Shown one piece after another: positions 1 to 13,000 of a stretch of 64,000 bases of DNA. This stretch comes from Diorhabda sublineata (Eukaryota; Arthropoda; Insecta; Coleoptera; Chrysomelidae): positions 29,465,653 to 29,529,652 of the forward strand of contig NC_079478.1 in NCBI RefSeq assembly GCF_026230105.1, read 5' to 3'. The notes under the pieces were generated by a model that worked only from the letters and a program-made list of their open reading frames with translations, searched no databases and had not been told where the DNA came from. Each line of letters opens with the position of its first letter. Positions within the stretch are counted from its first letter, which is position 1. Made by a program: the position numbers and the translations under genes.

Positions 1-1989
1 CCAGATTTTTAAGATAAATAACACTTGGTGGTTGCAACGGAAGGCACTTGCCAGGTTTCACTTCAATGTTAACTGTTCACCATTCATTGAACAACTGAAA
101 TTAAATTTTATCCTCTTGTTCCAGGGGATGAGTAGCAGGTAGAGTAACTAGAACACAAAAAGTCAGTCGAAATTCTCATTTCCTAATAACAACGAGAATA
201 CCTGCCTGCCGTCCAACGGACGGCGTTGAGCTCGGCAAAAGGTTAACAATTGACGTACTCCAATAGAAAGATTATTTTTATATATTTCAATTAAACTACT
301 TCACTCAATATTACTTATTTTCCCCTATCATCTCCACTGTCATATTTCTTCCAGCTTTCATTAGGCTAGTACCTAGAATTCCAATGTATTTGCAGGAGTT
401 CAACGCAGAAGTTGTGAATAAAACTTGAATAATAAAAATTCCAAAGTAAGTGAACCTATTGTACTATTTCTAAATGTCATTGAATTGAATGTGATGCTCC
501 AAAAGATTAAAAGTTTTAATCTAAAGGGTGGTTTGAAAGTATGGTGGAGTGAAAAAATATTTATCTCTTCTTTACAATAGATGAATTTTTCGTGGAATCG
601 AGCTCCAAGAGCAGATTTTAAAAGCCATTTGGTTGAGTGAGTTTCCGTAACAAAGTTTGTAGGGAAAAGTTCAAGAACATATATTTCAAGAAACTAACAG
701 GAAAAACTTAATTTACGGAGTGATGACCGAAAAGATCGAACTATTGTTATTAGTTTCGATTTGTCCCACTTTATAAAATTTTATAAAATGAATAGTTACT
801 TTGTAGCAAGCGAGCGGAGGGGAAAATGTAGTTTTAATCAGATTTTTAGCAGCTTAAAACTTGGATTTAAACAGGACAAACATTTCAATAATGTGTACAT
901 AATAATCTATATTCTAATCTCTCCAAAAACTCAACTCAACCCTAATCTTGACAATTATGCTTTTTGAACTCTGAAAATGTAGAATACAAATAACACGTAA
1001 AGTTAACTGAGGTTTATATGTCATTAACGAATTAAGGCTGGACTAAAGTTGTGTCGAATATGAATGTTTCGAAGATATTAACATTAAGAGTATCAAAAAC
1101 GATACTTTTTCATTGAGTAATTGATCTGTTCCACTCTATAATGGAATATAATAATTCGAAAACAACATGAAGAGGAAACAAAATGAACTTATGAATACAG
1201 GGCACGCGATGGTGAAAATTAGGGTTTTTTTATGTATGTAATCGTCCACAATATCGAGTTATAATAATTCAAACATATAACGAGGAAAATGGGGCCAAAG
1301 TAATAAAAGCCAATTACGTGTGTAATGTCTACAACAAAACTTGTGGCCCAAAATGGTTGAAATTAGCTCAGTAATATTGTTATATGTTAAAGCGAACAAA
1401 GTTATTTTGAGTTTAGCGTGGAGTAATACGGCGTAGTTTATTGTGATGTTATAAGAATATTTTATGTTTCTCAAAAACCTTTCATACATTAATAATATAA
1501 TTGTTCGATCATTCAATTTTACTATATACGGGTATCAGTATGAAGTATATGGAACTTTTACTTTAATTTTTGTTAACTGAAATTATTTATACTGATAAAT
1601 TTGAGTGATTGCTCCAGAATTAAATATAGGCTAGTCGTTACTAGCTACTAATCATTTTAAAAAAGTTCTGTTAAGAAGTGATTCGTCAAATAAGATTTTT
1701 TTGAGACAGGTTACAGAATATACTTCAAAGAAGTTTGTTTGAACTATTTTGTTATCATTCAAAACAAAAAGTTATTAACAACCACCACTCGATCATATCT
1801 TAGTTTACCACTGATGCTACACTCTAGCTTATGTGCAATAGTATATGGAAACTTTGATGAAATTTTATTTGCTCCCTATTCTTCGATATAAAACAAAAGT
1901 TTTCTGAAAGAATGCATTGCCTCAATTTGATTCTAAATAACTTCGAATCTAGTTACCATAGAAAATAAAGATTTTATAAAGTTTGAATC
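1..1989. other. AT-rich non-coding stretch
   Basis: I read this stretch in both directions and recognise no gene, RNA or transposon. The short open frames in it have AT-driven composition and no family motif. A small palindrome (ccgtccaacggacgg, about 209-223) is the only local structure I noticed. It is probably intron or intergenic DNA. Confidence 0.4.
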
Positions 1990-2935
1990 TTCATATGTCA
2001 TTTTAATTTTTGTCAAATTTCAATTTAGTTATCCGAACAAGTATATACAGTTTAGTTGGACAGTTGTCAAGAACTGACATTGTAAATCTAGTAGAGAGCA
2101 GAATATTGCACTTTCGACCAATTATAAAACAAAAAGTGACTGCTGTGAACAAGGAAAACCAAGCTTTGTATAAGTCCCAGTCAAATAGATTGGTAGAATG
2201 AGCAAAAGACAAACTAAGAGCATCTACTCGAAGGCTGTCTCACCGATTTCGGGTTTTCCACATGATCATCAATCGAGATCTTAAGATAAAGAGTAAATGT
2301 CCAGCATTTACTAAAGAGAAGTTGCGTAAAATTCCGATATGCTCCCGTGCATTAATAAGACATCACTTCATAGAGCATAGAGTTGTGATAACGGATGACG
2401 AAAAATTTTTCACTTTCTCACCGTTTGAAATTGAAGGCAATGATGGATTTCATACACATGGAATATTGTCTCAATGACGTGAGATATATATCCGAAAAGA
2501 TAACTGGTCTCGTGTGCCATATTACAAGCAGGCATTTAACGTCCTTATATCGGGTGTGTGAGGGGTCAGACTTTGGACGCACATATTTATACAGGAAGAT
2601 GTCTTCAAAAATTCTTTGATTTCATTAATACACATCATCCCAATGACTAAACAATATTTTGGTCGGATCTATCTTCTTGTCACTATGCCAGGAATATCAG
2701 ACATTGGTTAAAAAGTGTATGATGACCATTAGGAAGCCAGAAATGAGCAAGAGCTTTGATGTAAAATGATCAATCCAGTACATGCGACGCGTTAATTATA
2801 AATTACGCGTAATTGATGAAAATGACCTTTCTAGTATAATTTAAATTGTGTTTATTGTTACCTATATATAGGGACAAAATATTTGAATAAATAAATTTTT
2901 AACTTTATTTCCGGAAACTTTTGGTACGTATCGTT
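1990..2935 (+). mobile_element. Decayed Tc1/mariner-type DDE transposase
   Basis: A dead transposase is readable by moving between frames. An N-terminal part (about 2010-2200) has helix-turn-helix-like character. It is followed by ITDDEKFF, whose acidic pair near 2394 should be the first catalytic position, then by NDGFHTHG. Later come HHPND near 2635 and FWSDLSSCHYA near 2658, a segment characteristic of one mariner-like lineage common in arthropods and Hydra. Several stops and frameshifts separate these blocks, so no active enzyme can be made. The end lies near 2880-2935, in AT-rich DNA without an inverted repeat that I could match. Membership in the DDE superfamily is clear; the exact subfamily is inference. 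Confidence 0.7.
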
Positions 2936-5224
2936 ATATCGTTTGTAATCCTCATATTTTTAAACTTCTGAATATGATTAGAAGATATGTACTCTATTGA
3001 TATTTAGTTTATATTTTTTATATATTTATATTATATCTTCAAATCGTTCCCAATAGGGACTAATTTCCATATATTATATATTTTTTCTATTTTGATTAAG
3101 GGGCTTATATTCTCTCCACAACCAGTACATGAATATTTATCAGTTTTAGACTATGCAGTTACATGGACTAACCGAATAAGTGGCACATCAAAGAGGACTA
3201 AGGGCAAAACGACCATGCGTGTCTATGCAAAGAGTTTTCAATGTTTTTTTCTATTTTTAGATTCTTTTACAATGAATGATAACAATTGTGAATTTAAAAG
3301 AACAAGAAGTTATTTATATTCATATCAAGAGACTGACATTGATTATTAGGTCCAGAAAAAAGAATTAGAAAGTGGTGTTTCTGGTATCAATTTTTTAAAA
3401 AGGCGAATTGAAAATCCCTACAAATTGACGTTGGTCCACGTACATTTTTTTTGTTAATGAGAATAGTGGTGGTACCAGACCATATAACTATATAACTGTA
3501 CAATTTTAGATAGGGATGAGCAGCTTTTTCTGTAGCTTATATTCTTTTCATAAACATAAAAATTAAATTCAATTGAGAACTAAATTTATTTCGCACATCA
3601 TTTATAATAAATTAGTATGAAATGAAAAAATTCTGAAGATCATGATTAATTATTTAAGAATCCAAAGTAAAAAAGAAAACACATTCTAATTAATAAAACC
3701 TCTGGTACTGTATATACTTTGATAACTGTTTAATGTCCGGCTCGAGTTGCATGGTGCTCAAACGTAAGCTTTCTGTACGCGAGTCAGTTGTTTAAATTCT
3801 TTATTTCGATTTCAGAAACTTTGTTTTCCAGTAGAGCGGTTCAAAACGATAAGTAGAACCAAAAAAGAAGTGAATGTACTTTGCATTAACCAAATCCGCA
3901 AATTGTTCAGTCGGCACATTTCTATAAAATTCCGGGAAAGGAATTTGAATTGTAAAATATCGGGTTAAAGTTGCTTCAATCCTCTTGTTCTCAATCCATA
4001 TATACATGTCAATCTTCATTAGGAATAATTACAGTATTATAAAATTCTGATTTGAAAAAAGGTATCAAGGGCCGGAATAGATACTCACATAGATCGAAGC
4101 TGACTCGCGGGCCGTCGGTTGCCCTCCGTTACTCTAAGAGTACGGTTAATCTTCTTCTGACGACATTGTAATAGTAATTGAGTCATATGGTTTAAGTAAG
4201 TTATGTGTAACGAGCAAGGCAAATTGGTACAGAAAAATATAAAAAAGAAAGATTAGCATAAACATAAAAAATGTTATAAATCAGGCTATTATGATGAGAA
4301 ATTTTCTAAAAGGAAACTGGTATGATAATGTATCACACGATCTAGTTGTGGGAAGTATTAGCTGATAGTTTGAAACTTCAAAATATGATTGAACAATAGG
4401 AAGTATGGAATTAAAACAAGGTAATAATTATATCCGGCTTGTACTTTGATTTAGATGAGGTACATCAAATAATTGATATATTGATTGTAATCTTGCGGAA
4501 TTATGGTGAATTTGTATAAAAATTCATGATTCTGAATGCTCACATCAAATCTTCTATTGTGAGAAAACATCTCAATAAAATGGTGGTATCGAAATTACTA
4601 CATTCGAGTAAAGTGATGAAAATAAAATAACACAAAACATACAAAGAAAACGATGTAAGGAAATAGTGAAGTGTCTTATTTTTAAAATGTTCCAGATGTA
4701 ACCCGATATAATCTTACGATTATTAGAAGTGATGTTACGAGTGAATGTAATAGCGAATCGATGTTCCCTATACAAGACATTACCAACATTCTTTCAAGTC
4801 TTACAGCGGTGTATATATAAGCAGTAAAAATTTGAATAAAATTAATGGAATAGAAGCAACCATATAAAGTAGATTTGCTACCTTAACTATGCTATATTGG
4901 GTTGATAGTAACAAGTGAATTTTGTTTGATTTGAATATGTTAGTGAAGTTGAATTGAATAAAGAATACTTTGAATCATATTATCCAAAGTCTTAGAAATG
5001 GTTATATAGAATAAGTAGTGAGAATTGAAAACAGTCTATGGTCTTTCGAAATATTGGAATACAAGTTGTATCCAAGAACTTAATCTGATTGATATATTGA
5101 ATTCATATCTATTTAAAATAGACAATATAAAGTAAACCCTCCTCTTCACATTATTTCAGTGTTACCTCATAGTCGCTATTTGAGTTGCATCATTTTTCTA
5201 CTGAATGAATTGTACTTGACTCAC
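2936..5224. other. Mostly non-coding, probable intron of the Ig gene
   Basis: No recognisable gene. A 73-codon open frame on the minus strand (3801-4019) has fairly mixed codon use and aromatic-rich content, but I cannot assign it to a family and see no clear splice sites around it. The next sidestep exon would be expected on this side of the Ig exon, but none is recognisable, so the stretch is probably intron. Confidence 0.35.
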
Positions 5225-5376
5225 CGTTTCACGTGTATTTTTCATTTGAGTACTTCCTTTCCACCACGTTATTGTAGGTTCCGGTCTTGATCCTACAACT
5301 TCGCAACTCAATTCGTATGTTTGTTCAGCTGACAAAGGTTTGTTATCACCAAGAAGTCTCACCCATAGTGGTCTCA
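5225..5376 (-). CDS. side: Immunoglobulin-domain exon, sidestep-like adhesion protein
   Basis: One internal exon of 152 bases, bounded by a tttcag acceptor (5380-5377) and a GTGAGT donor (5224-5219). It encodes the first half of an Ig domain: VRPLWVRLLGDNKPLSAEQ, then a B-strand cysteine in TYELSCEV, then GSRPEPTITWWKG with the C-strand tryptophans. This matches the sidestep family of insect transmembrane Ig proteins, guidance ligands read by Beat receptors on motor axons. The exon enters with a split codon (2 bases) and ends in phase 0 after RET. The second Ig cysteine should lie in the next exon, at lower coordinates, and is not seen. Composition is clearly less AT-rich than the flanks and there is no stop, so it looks functional. 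Calling the precise paralogue (side against side-II to side-VIII) is not possible from 50 residues. Confidence 0.82.
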
Positions 5377-5659
5377 CTGAAACAGGATATGAATGAAAAT
5401 AAGTAACGAAATTTGATAGAATCATATCATTCGAAGAAACATCTTTTCAATAATTCTTGTATAATATCAATTTATATTTCATGAAAAATGTATACAACAT
5501 ACGGAGATGTATATAACGGGATCAAAATCAGGAATCTATAACATGATAAAACACATAAATACCAGAATTTCCTTCAAAAAGAAAACGATTTTGATTTAAT
5601 TGAAAAAAGGAAATTAAAAATTATATCAGAATTTGAGAACTGTACATTTGTCTTATTAC

Positions 5660-6235
5660 ATGAAGTTATAACCTCACACCGCTACACTTATTGATAGCAT
5701 ATCGATAAGCCATTGCAAATAGAGATAAATACTGATCCCAATCTCTCTGGTGGCTGGAAACTACTTTGGAGAGATATCTGCCAATGGTCCTGTTTATTCT
5801 CTCAACCATTCCATATGAATGAGGATGTTATGCAGTTGTCCTAGACTTCTTCATCCCCAGCAGGTCACAGATTTCTCGAAGTTTCCTCCTTGATCGCTGT
5901 GAACCTTCAAGGGCACACCATATACGCTGACTAATACTTCATCAATACATCCCGATAGTTGTGACTTGATTTAGAACCGCGCAAATTTCTACCCACATTT
6001 TAGAATAGTCTATTAGGACTAGGATGTATTTATTACCACTTTCTTTCGTCGGAAATGGTCCAGCGATATCTAAGGCAATCCTTTGAAAAGGTTTCCAGCA
6101 TCATACTCTTAAATGGGCGCCTTTCTTTTACGATGTGGTTCATTAATCGCAGCACAAGTCGTCCATTTCTTACACCGGCTTTATTCATTTCCATATGACC
6201 TCTGCTATTTTCGACTTCAGAATGACTAGATATCT
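5660..6235 (-). mobile_element. Ty3/gypsy integrase remnant
   Basis: Read on the minus strand with frameshifts, this gives the zinc-finger end and core of a gypsy-type integrase. Cysteine-bearing residues (CKKWTTCAA region, about 6145-6180) are followed by FQRIALDIAGPFPTKESGN, which carries the first catalytic Asp. HSDQGGNFE (about 5880-5905) carries the second Asp. HPHSYGMVERINRTIGRY (about 5780-5830) carries the catalytic Glu, then HQRDWDQYLSLFAMAYR. All three acidic positions survive, but stops and frameshifts break the frame. No LTRs, protease or reverse transcriptase were found nearby. The upstream end meets an opposite-strand mariner at about 6240, suggesting that a later insertion or rearrangement cut it. 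Confidence 0.85.
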
Positions 6236-6239
6236 TCTC

Positions 6240-6729
6240 TCATTTTATTGTCGATACATATATGTAGATGAAACCTGGATTAATTAACGACTCTCCTGAA
6301 CTAAAAAACAGATGATTTCAAAGGCCGAATCTGTTCCATAAAGCAAAGACAGTTTCATCGGCTGGAAGAGTAATAGCAACGGTTTTTTGGAATAATCATG
6401 GGATTGTGTTCATGGATAAAAATAATTATAACAGTAAAGTATTTCGCAACATTACTTTGAAGAAAAAGAAAGTGTTTTACCATCAGGATAACGCACCTTA
6501 TCACACTTCAATGATCACTCTAGCTGAATTCACAAATCGCTCTCACCACCACCCATTGTGTTCACCAGATCCCTGCGTCTTTTTAATGCTTCCTAATTCA
6601 GAAAAGCTAACAGAATTGATACAAAAGTGTATGAATTTGAAAGAAGATAATGTTGCGAAATCAAAATAATTATGGAAAAAAATTCTTGTTTCTGTGTTTG
6701 GTCGAAAACTTTTTAGACAACCCTCGTAT
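6240..6729 (+). mobile_element. Mariner 3' half with terminal repeat
   Basis: The C-terminal half of a mariner transposase. DETWIN (first catalytic Asp at 6267) is followed by AGRVIATVFWNNHGIVFMD, then YHQDNAPYHTS (second Asp at 6487) and SPDPC (third Asp at 6568). Mariner normally has 34 residues between the last two Asp; here there are 26, so about eight residues are lost and the enzyme is dead. There are also stops upstream, for example after SVP near 6340. The element ends in a mariner-like terminal repeat at about 6700-6729 (minus-strand reading TACGAGGGTTGTCTAAAAAG), followed by TA as expected for a TA target site. The 5' half is absent. Confidence 0.85.
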
Positions 6730-8389
6730 AATCAAAACGTCTTCCATTATGCAGTGATATTTTGGTAATAAGAAGGAGGCATGGAAAAGAAACGATTATT
6801 TGTTAGTGTTATAATATCAAATATAACAGTTTACTTTAACCAAAAAATATTTTTAGAAATAATATTTGTATGATGAAGTAAATTTACGTTTTGTGCTCTT
6901 TTACGTTGAACACTCATATTTTCTGAAAAAATACTGTAGTAAAGGTTTGTATTCTGAGTCTCGAAATAGATGTAAAATATAAATTTATCCATTACCACAT
7001 TGTTGTTGAATATATTTGTGAACATAATTGGCAGTAAATTGATTGAAATACATCTCTACGAGACTAGGAAAAATTAAATTTACAGAAACAATATTCATAA
7101 TATGATTAAAAACACATATAAGAGCAATGCCAAACTTCGTTAGTATGTTTTTGTGAAGATATTTCGTATAAATTGTAACTTGAAACCCAGGTGTCAAGAT
7201 AAGTTCCATGTTTCGGTTGTAACACTTAGTAGCAACCAAATATAACGTATATCTCCATGCCAAATACTTGATCATTCATGTAAGGGTCAATTGTCTACAT
7301 GTTAATAAGAAGGTATCAATTTCTATCCAAATATGACTAGTAGCTGTGGAGTGTTCAAGAACGTATATATAATTTCAGATTATATCAAATATCATTTTAA
7401 GATATATTCTAATAAGTTTTCTCGGATGAATCTACACGTGTCAGATAAAGAGATTGACAAGAAAAACAAACAGACGGGAGTGATGCAATGCGACAGTTTC
7501 GATGAAAAGATACCCTAAAGCAGAGAACGATCATACATAACACCGCTGTCGAAATGTGTAATAACGAAGTATCTATTTCAAAGGAATTCAATATATAGAA
7601 GATCGAATGACATAGACCACAGAAATGTCGACACTTCTAACAATTATTATTGAAAAATTCCGAAAGAGAAATATTCGGGTCACACCGATTTCCATTTGAT
7701 TTATCGACACAAAAAAAATTGAATTTAAAACGAAAGATAACGGAAGCAAGTAATTTAGATTTTCAAATTTCTAAAATTCCTTGATATATACTGGAAATAG
7801 TTCTTGTAACCTTTCTTTGAGAAAGTGTTTGGTCTGAATGCAGACAATACCAATGGGAATTTTAGTATTTACCATTGTCTCTATAGAAATATTGAGCAAC
7901 GAGTTCCTAATTTGGTGGAGGGAAATTATCACGCACATACAGTCGAGCATGCAATGTATTTTTAAAAAATTTTCAAAATCCACAGCCATTCCTCTGTTTC
8001 TGCAGTTGCTGCTATTGAAGGTGACAGGTATGAGCCGAATCGGCATGTCGGTACTAGGTGGTTTTCATTTTTTCATCTTACACATATTCAAAATTTCATA
8101 AAGCAGTAGAACAACTTGAAGGAAACGATATCACTGATATAATATGTCGAAATAAGAGCGAGAACAGCGAAAAAAGTATATATTTCTTTGGTTATTAAAC
8201 GAAAAAAATGTTGCAGATTCTACAACTAATTTTCCTCGCAGAAATTTATGATAGTCAGAAGATTATCCTGTCTATTGTTAAATGTTTACGGTATATTAAT
8301 AAATAGTTTACTTTAAGCGAAAACAATTGGTTATTTCAGATTTAAAATTTTAATTTTAATAAAGAGGTTAGTGAACGTGGGACAATATT
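6730..8389. other. No recognised gene; possible upstream hAT debris
   Basis: No family motif is recognised. Overlapping open frames on both strands at 7771-8101 are of similar length and neither resembles a known protein. Since a hAT C-terminus follows at 8.4-8.7 kb on the plus strand, part of this stretch may be decayed upstream hAT sequence, but I cannot show it. Confidence 0.3.
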
Positions 8390-8700
8390 TCGAGAAAAAT
8401 TTAGCATTGAAATTGAGAAATTTTTAGTCAGAAAGATTGAATGAAATATTTGCAAAAGTAAAAGAGTGTAATGAAATTACGGGAAAAACCACAGGACAAA
8501 AATAGCAGCATACTTTGGAAAATACTGGAAATTACTTCCCCAATTTAATAATATATAAGTAATTCCATTCCTGCTTTCTATTTCCGCCACTTCGGCATTT
8601 ACAGAAAGGATTTTTTCAGTTACGAATACGAAATACTGAGAGAGAAACAGAGAAACAGAACAAGTATCTCATTGATAGAAAATGAGCTATCAATTTATAG
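8390..8700 (+). mobile_element. hAT transposase C-terminal dimerisation remnant
   Basis: Reading across frames gives a segment ending YWKLLP, then IPFLLSISATSAFTERIFSV (about 8560-8620), then an ERNRE-type basic stretch and SLIENEL. This is the pattern of the hAT C-terminal dimerisation domain: a proline-bearing serine/alanine block, an ER-FS core, then RN. Stops interrupt it, and the catalytic RNase-H-like core with its DDE residues is not recognisable upstream. No 8-bp target duplication or terminal repeats were found. It is a dead fragment. Confidence 0.6.
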
Positions 8701-9330
8701 TAATTTATAAATTGAATGTATTCACACACACTTTTATTTCAGACAAAAAATTGTCAAAAAATACGAGAAGTACAAAAAAATATAGTTTTTATAGAAGCAA
8801 ATGGGTAACAAATATATCATTGTCCATTTTTAATTTTTCCCATAAAAGACTGAATCTTTTTGGAAGTGTACTATATTTTTGTAAACTTATTTTGAAAAAT
8901 ACTGTATTTCACTGAAATAACGTTGGCAACATTAGTCTCTGATGTACGTTCATATGAAATTTATTCCCTTCATCACTCATTCTAATTTATTTTCATTAAA
9001 CAAAGCACTATTCCATAAAACACTTTTGATTCTACCCATATTAATGAATTGAAACTTTGCTATCTTTAGAAAATGTTATTTAACAAGTTCTTTTTGTAAT
9101 GTGATAAAACAGAAGAGCTGAACCAGCTCCGAACAACAATACGAGAAAGAAACTTGACAAAACATTGAGTTTTGTTCCTAGTTAAAAGAAAGGCCAAAGT
9201 AGTATATGAAATGTTAAAATCTCCTGATGATATAATAACTCCGAGGACTGTCTTTAAATTATATGAGCGATGTATATGAACAGTAGACACGATCTTCGAA
9301 CTAAAAAAAGGCTAGTTGGCTACGAAGCGA

Positions 9331-10006
9331 TGTATAAAGAAAGAGACTTGAAAATTGAGCCTGTTTAAATCAGGATAGAATTCAGGGGGACGGAACTGTC
9401 CACATGAACCTTGTCAAACTTATCACTATTCTACTCCTAGCTCATCCCGAAAATTTAGTCGGAGGGAAACGCTTGACACCATTTCTAACATCGATAATTC
9501 CAAGAAGTCTGTCATTCCGAAAGAATCTGTCTAAAAATGCTTTCAGTCGAAAATTCAACGTTGGGAGGATTGCATTGCAGTACTTTGAAGAAGTTTATTC
9601 AATCTGTTCATCCCTTAATTCAATTCCTAGTGAAATTATTCACTGTATGGTTAGATCACACTTGATATGTACAAAGAAAGAGACTTGAAAATTGAACATG
9701 TTTTCATCAGGACAGAATTCAGGGGGACGTCTCTTTGTCTGTCCACATGAACCTTGTCAAACTTATTACTTATTCTACTCCTAGCTCATACAGAAAATTT
9801 AGTCGGAGGGAAACGTTTGACACCATTTCTATTATTGATAATTCGAAGGAGTTTGTCATTCCGAAAGAATCTGTCTAAAAATGCTTTCAGTCGAGAATTC
9901 AACGTTGGGATGATTGCATTGCAGTACTTTGAAGAAGTTTATTCAATCTGTTCATCCCTTAATTCAATTCCTAGTGAAATTATTCACTGTATGGTTAGAT
10001 CACACA
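9331..10006 (+). repeat. Two-copy tandem duplication of a 337/339-bp unit
   Basis: Copy 1 runs 9331-9667 and copy 2 runs 9668-10006, directly adjoining. Each starts tgta(t/c)aaagaaagagacttg, contains caggggga plus a GTCCACATGAACCTTGTC block, and ends ggttagatcacac. The copies differ by scattered substitutions and a small indel near the gtccacatg block. Each carries a similar open frame of 94 codons (9404-9688, 9754-10038) with the shared stretch NLVGGKRLTPFL, but I recognise no domain. The frame may be coding debris of a dispersed repeat. The unit itself looks like an unclassified interspersed element that duplicated locally. Confidence 0.85.
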
Positions 10007-13000
10007 TGGTATTTTTCCAAAATCGAAGTTGTAAGTAAGAATTTTCTTGATATTGAAACTCGATATTTAATGAGAAATGTATCATCAATAGGACACACAA
10101 GACATGACATGATTCTTGATACGTGCCTTTTTGCCTCCTACTAATGATAATGATATCAAGAGGCGAATATAACAATTATTGATGCAATTTTCTAATCAAA
10201 TTTAAGAGTTTCCTTAGTGTTGACATACAGTATATGTTAACATATTCGTAATAATGATAATGATGATAATTTGGAATCTTCATTTAATAATCCAAAAGAA
10301 AGATATTGTAAAATGATGATTCTAAAACTGCAAGATGGCTAGAAGTTCACAAAAGACTAAGAAATAATACCATAGATAACAGTTAACGTCCAAATATTTG
10401 TTATTTTAATTAAATGTGCAGAAAAAAAAAACAAACAATTGCTCATTGTGAATAAGCAGTTTCATATGACGCTTCCTTTAATACAGATGATATTGAGAAT
10501 ATATAAATCAAAATTTGATTAGTTGTAACCTTTGGTCATGAGATAACTAGTCGAACTAAATAGAAATAACAATAAATTTATTATGTTCAAGACAAAAAAT
10601 TTGTTGAAAATTGATGGTTTCGTTATAACAGGAGACAGAAGAATAAAAACATTGATGGAATTGTCAGAAAAACAATGAAAGAAAAGTAGTGAAATATAAG
10701 CAAGCAAATTATGAGGGTACAGACATATCTACAGGTGAAGCGAGAAGATACACTGAAAAAACTAGCAGAATGAAAATCAGTTGTAAGAAGAGCTAGGGGA
10801 AGACACATGACAAAATGGGTTAATACAAATTCAAAGAGGAGATAAATAGTAGGAAGTTACATTGCACCATTTGATAAACAGGACAATGGACCATAAATCT
10901 ATGATCAATGAATATATGTGGATATATAGGCATGTTTATAATCTGTCTTGTGAACAAGATGTATAGACAGACAGTAACATTCGAATTGTATTGGTAAAAC
11001 TTTAAATCGAAACAACTGGCCCTATATCAAACATTTTCTTCGGGGAGGTGTGGATTACACCTGAAAATAAGTTTCAAATTATTATTCCATTGATATTATG
11101 TCCAGAATTGCATGGATTCTATCTTCTGTGGCAAAAGATAATGCCGGAAAAACGGAAAGAAATTGTTAGGTTATGTTTCGTATTGATTACAAAAAAAGTA
11201 TGTGGGAATGAGGATCACATTCCGTTTCTACAGATTTAAGCTGACATGAAAATGTCGTGTACATAATTTGTATCAAGTAATTAGAGCAAACATCCCCATA
11301 ATAAGATAAATGTGCAACTACAGTTTTCTTCCATTATTTATGTTACTGTCATTGAGTTCAATTTCATTTGTAATCGATGGGTTTCTCAGTTTTAGAGAAA
11401 TGATGTGATAAACTTCGAGCAAATTTCTATAATACCGAGTATATTAATTTGATGTTCAGCTCTAATCTCCTGTTATTACGTTGCATATACTCTCGGGTTG
11501 AATAAATCAAATTCGTATCCACCTAATTCTCTAAACCGATACCCAACTTCATAATGGACATTTTATTAAAGAGAGTGCATTGCAATGCGGGATAAATTTT
11601 GAAATAATCCGTAAATAAATTGGTCAAATTACTTTTCTAAGGCTGATTTATCGTTTTTGTGCCCTGAAAAGTACCAATGACGGCGAGAACGTGGATTATT
11701 AAAAATGGTGGGTTAGGCGATTTATCTGATGCATTTTAATATTAATTTGAAATATTGCGGAATTTGAAGGGTTTGATTAATGCCGAATCAATTTGTTTCC
11801 ATTAGAAACCTATCAGGTATTTGAGCAGTCAACATGGAGTATTTAATTTGGGATGGAAGTAATTATGTAAATTTGATGCCGTAAAACATGAATCTATTAG
11901 TTTTTTGTTAGAGAATTGTTGTGAAAATTATAAAAATATGGAAGTTACTTTTCTTATTTTGATGAACAGAATTAACTGTTACATTTATAATATACCGCCT
12001 TAACAAGTAGATCGGAATAGAAAATGCTTAACAATGAAATATAATGAAACGATCAATTGATATGGAAGAAAATTGAAATTGTAGTAGAGAAGTATCTTAG
12101 AAGCTTAGAAAATATACCGCTAAGAGTTGGTAGAATTATTCCGTTTCAAATAAATGTTGTGGATTGAAATTAATATGAATGAATAATTTCTCATTTAAAA
12201 TTATTTAAATTTAAAAACATTTCAAAAATGTAACCCAGACAGAGATGCAATATCTTGTGAGTAAATCTGTTAGTCATTTAATTGAAGGATACAATAACGT
12301 TCCTTATTTTTACCCTCCATTAACGTACCCTGTCAGATAGCCCAATTTCTGTCTTATATTAATGTGACTAATGAAGAAACATAAATTTAATTCAATTATA
12401 AATTAAACTCAAGGTTTATTGTATTCATTGAGATTTATTATACACGATCTTAATAGGGACCCACATCATAGATGATTGATTCCGGGTGTCCCTTGTTCCA
12501 TTAAGATATCAAATTGAGCTTTTTGTTTCGGTTGAAATGCTTCATTTCTTGCATCACTCCAATGTATTTTGTTCCACTATTTCTCAATGCCTAAGATCTC
12601 TGGCTCATTACAATCTATTTTTGCTAGTAGTAAGGGTCAATAAAGGATTCTTTTGGGTCTAGTGAAAAGATGTTCAACCAAAAAAAATCTATTTGGAAAA
12701 TTTCTTAGCTTCTTTGTGACATGTGGTGGATCTTGAAACACATATCAAGACAGCATAATACCATAAGTTTTTTATCTTGTTCAGTCTCGCCCGACTGAAG
12801 TTAAAAACATTCCATTAATAAAATTCATTTTGATATATAACTTTTCAAGTAAAAGAAATTTTATTCATAATCAATTTTCTCCCAAAATTTTCCAATTAAA
12901 ATGTAATTTGTTTTCTAAAATCATCGCAAGATGAATGGATGGTTTGGAAAGTTTACTAAAGATCGTATAAACATCCATGACGATGACGATGATGACTACA

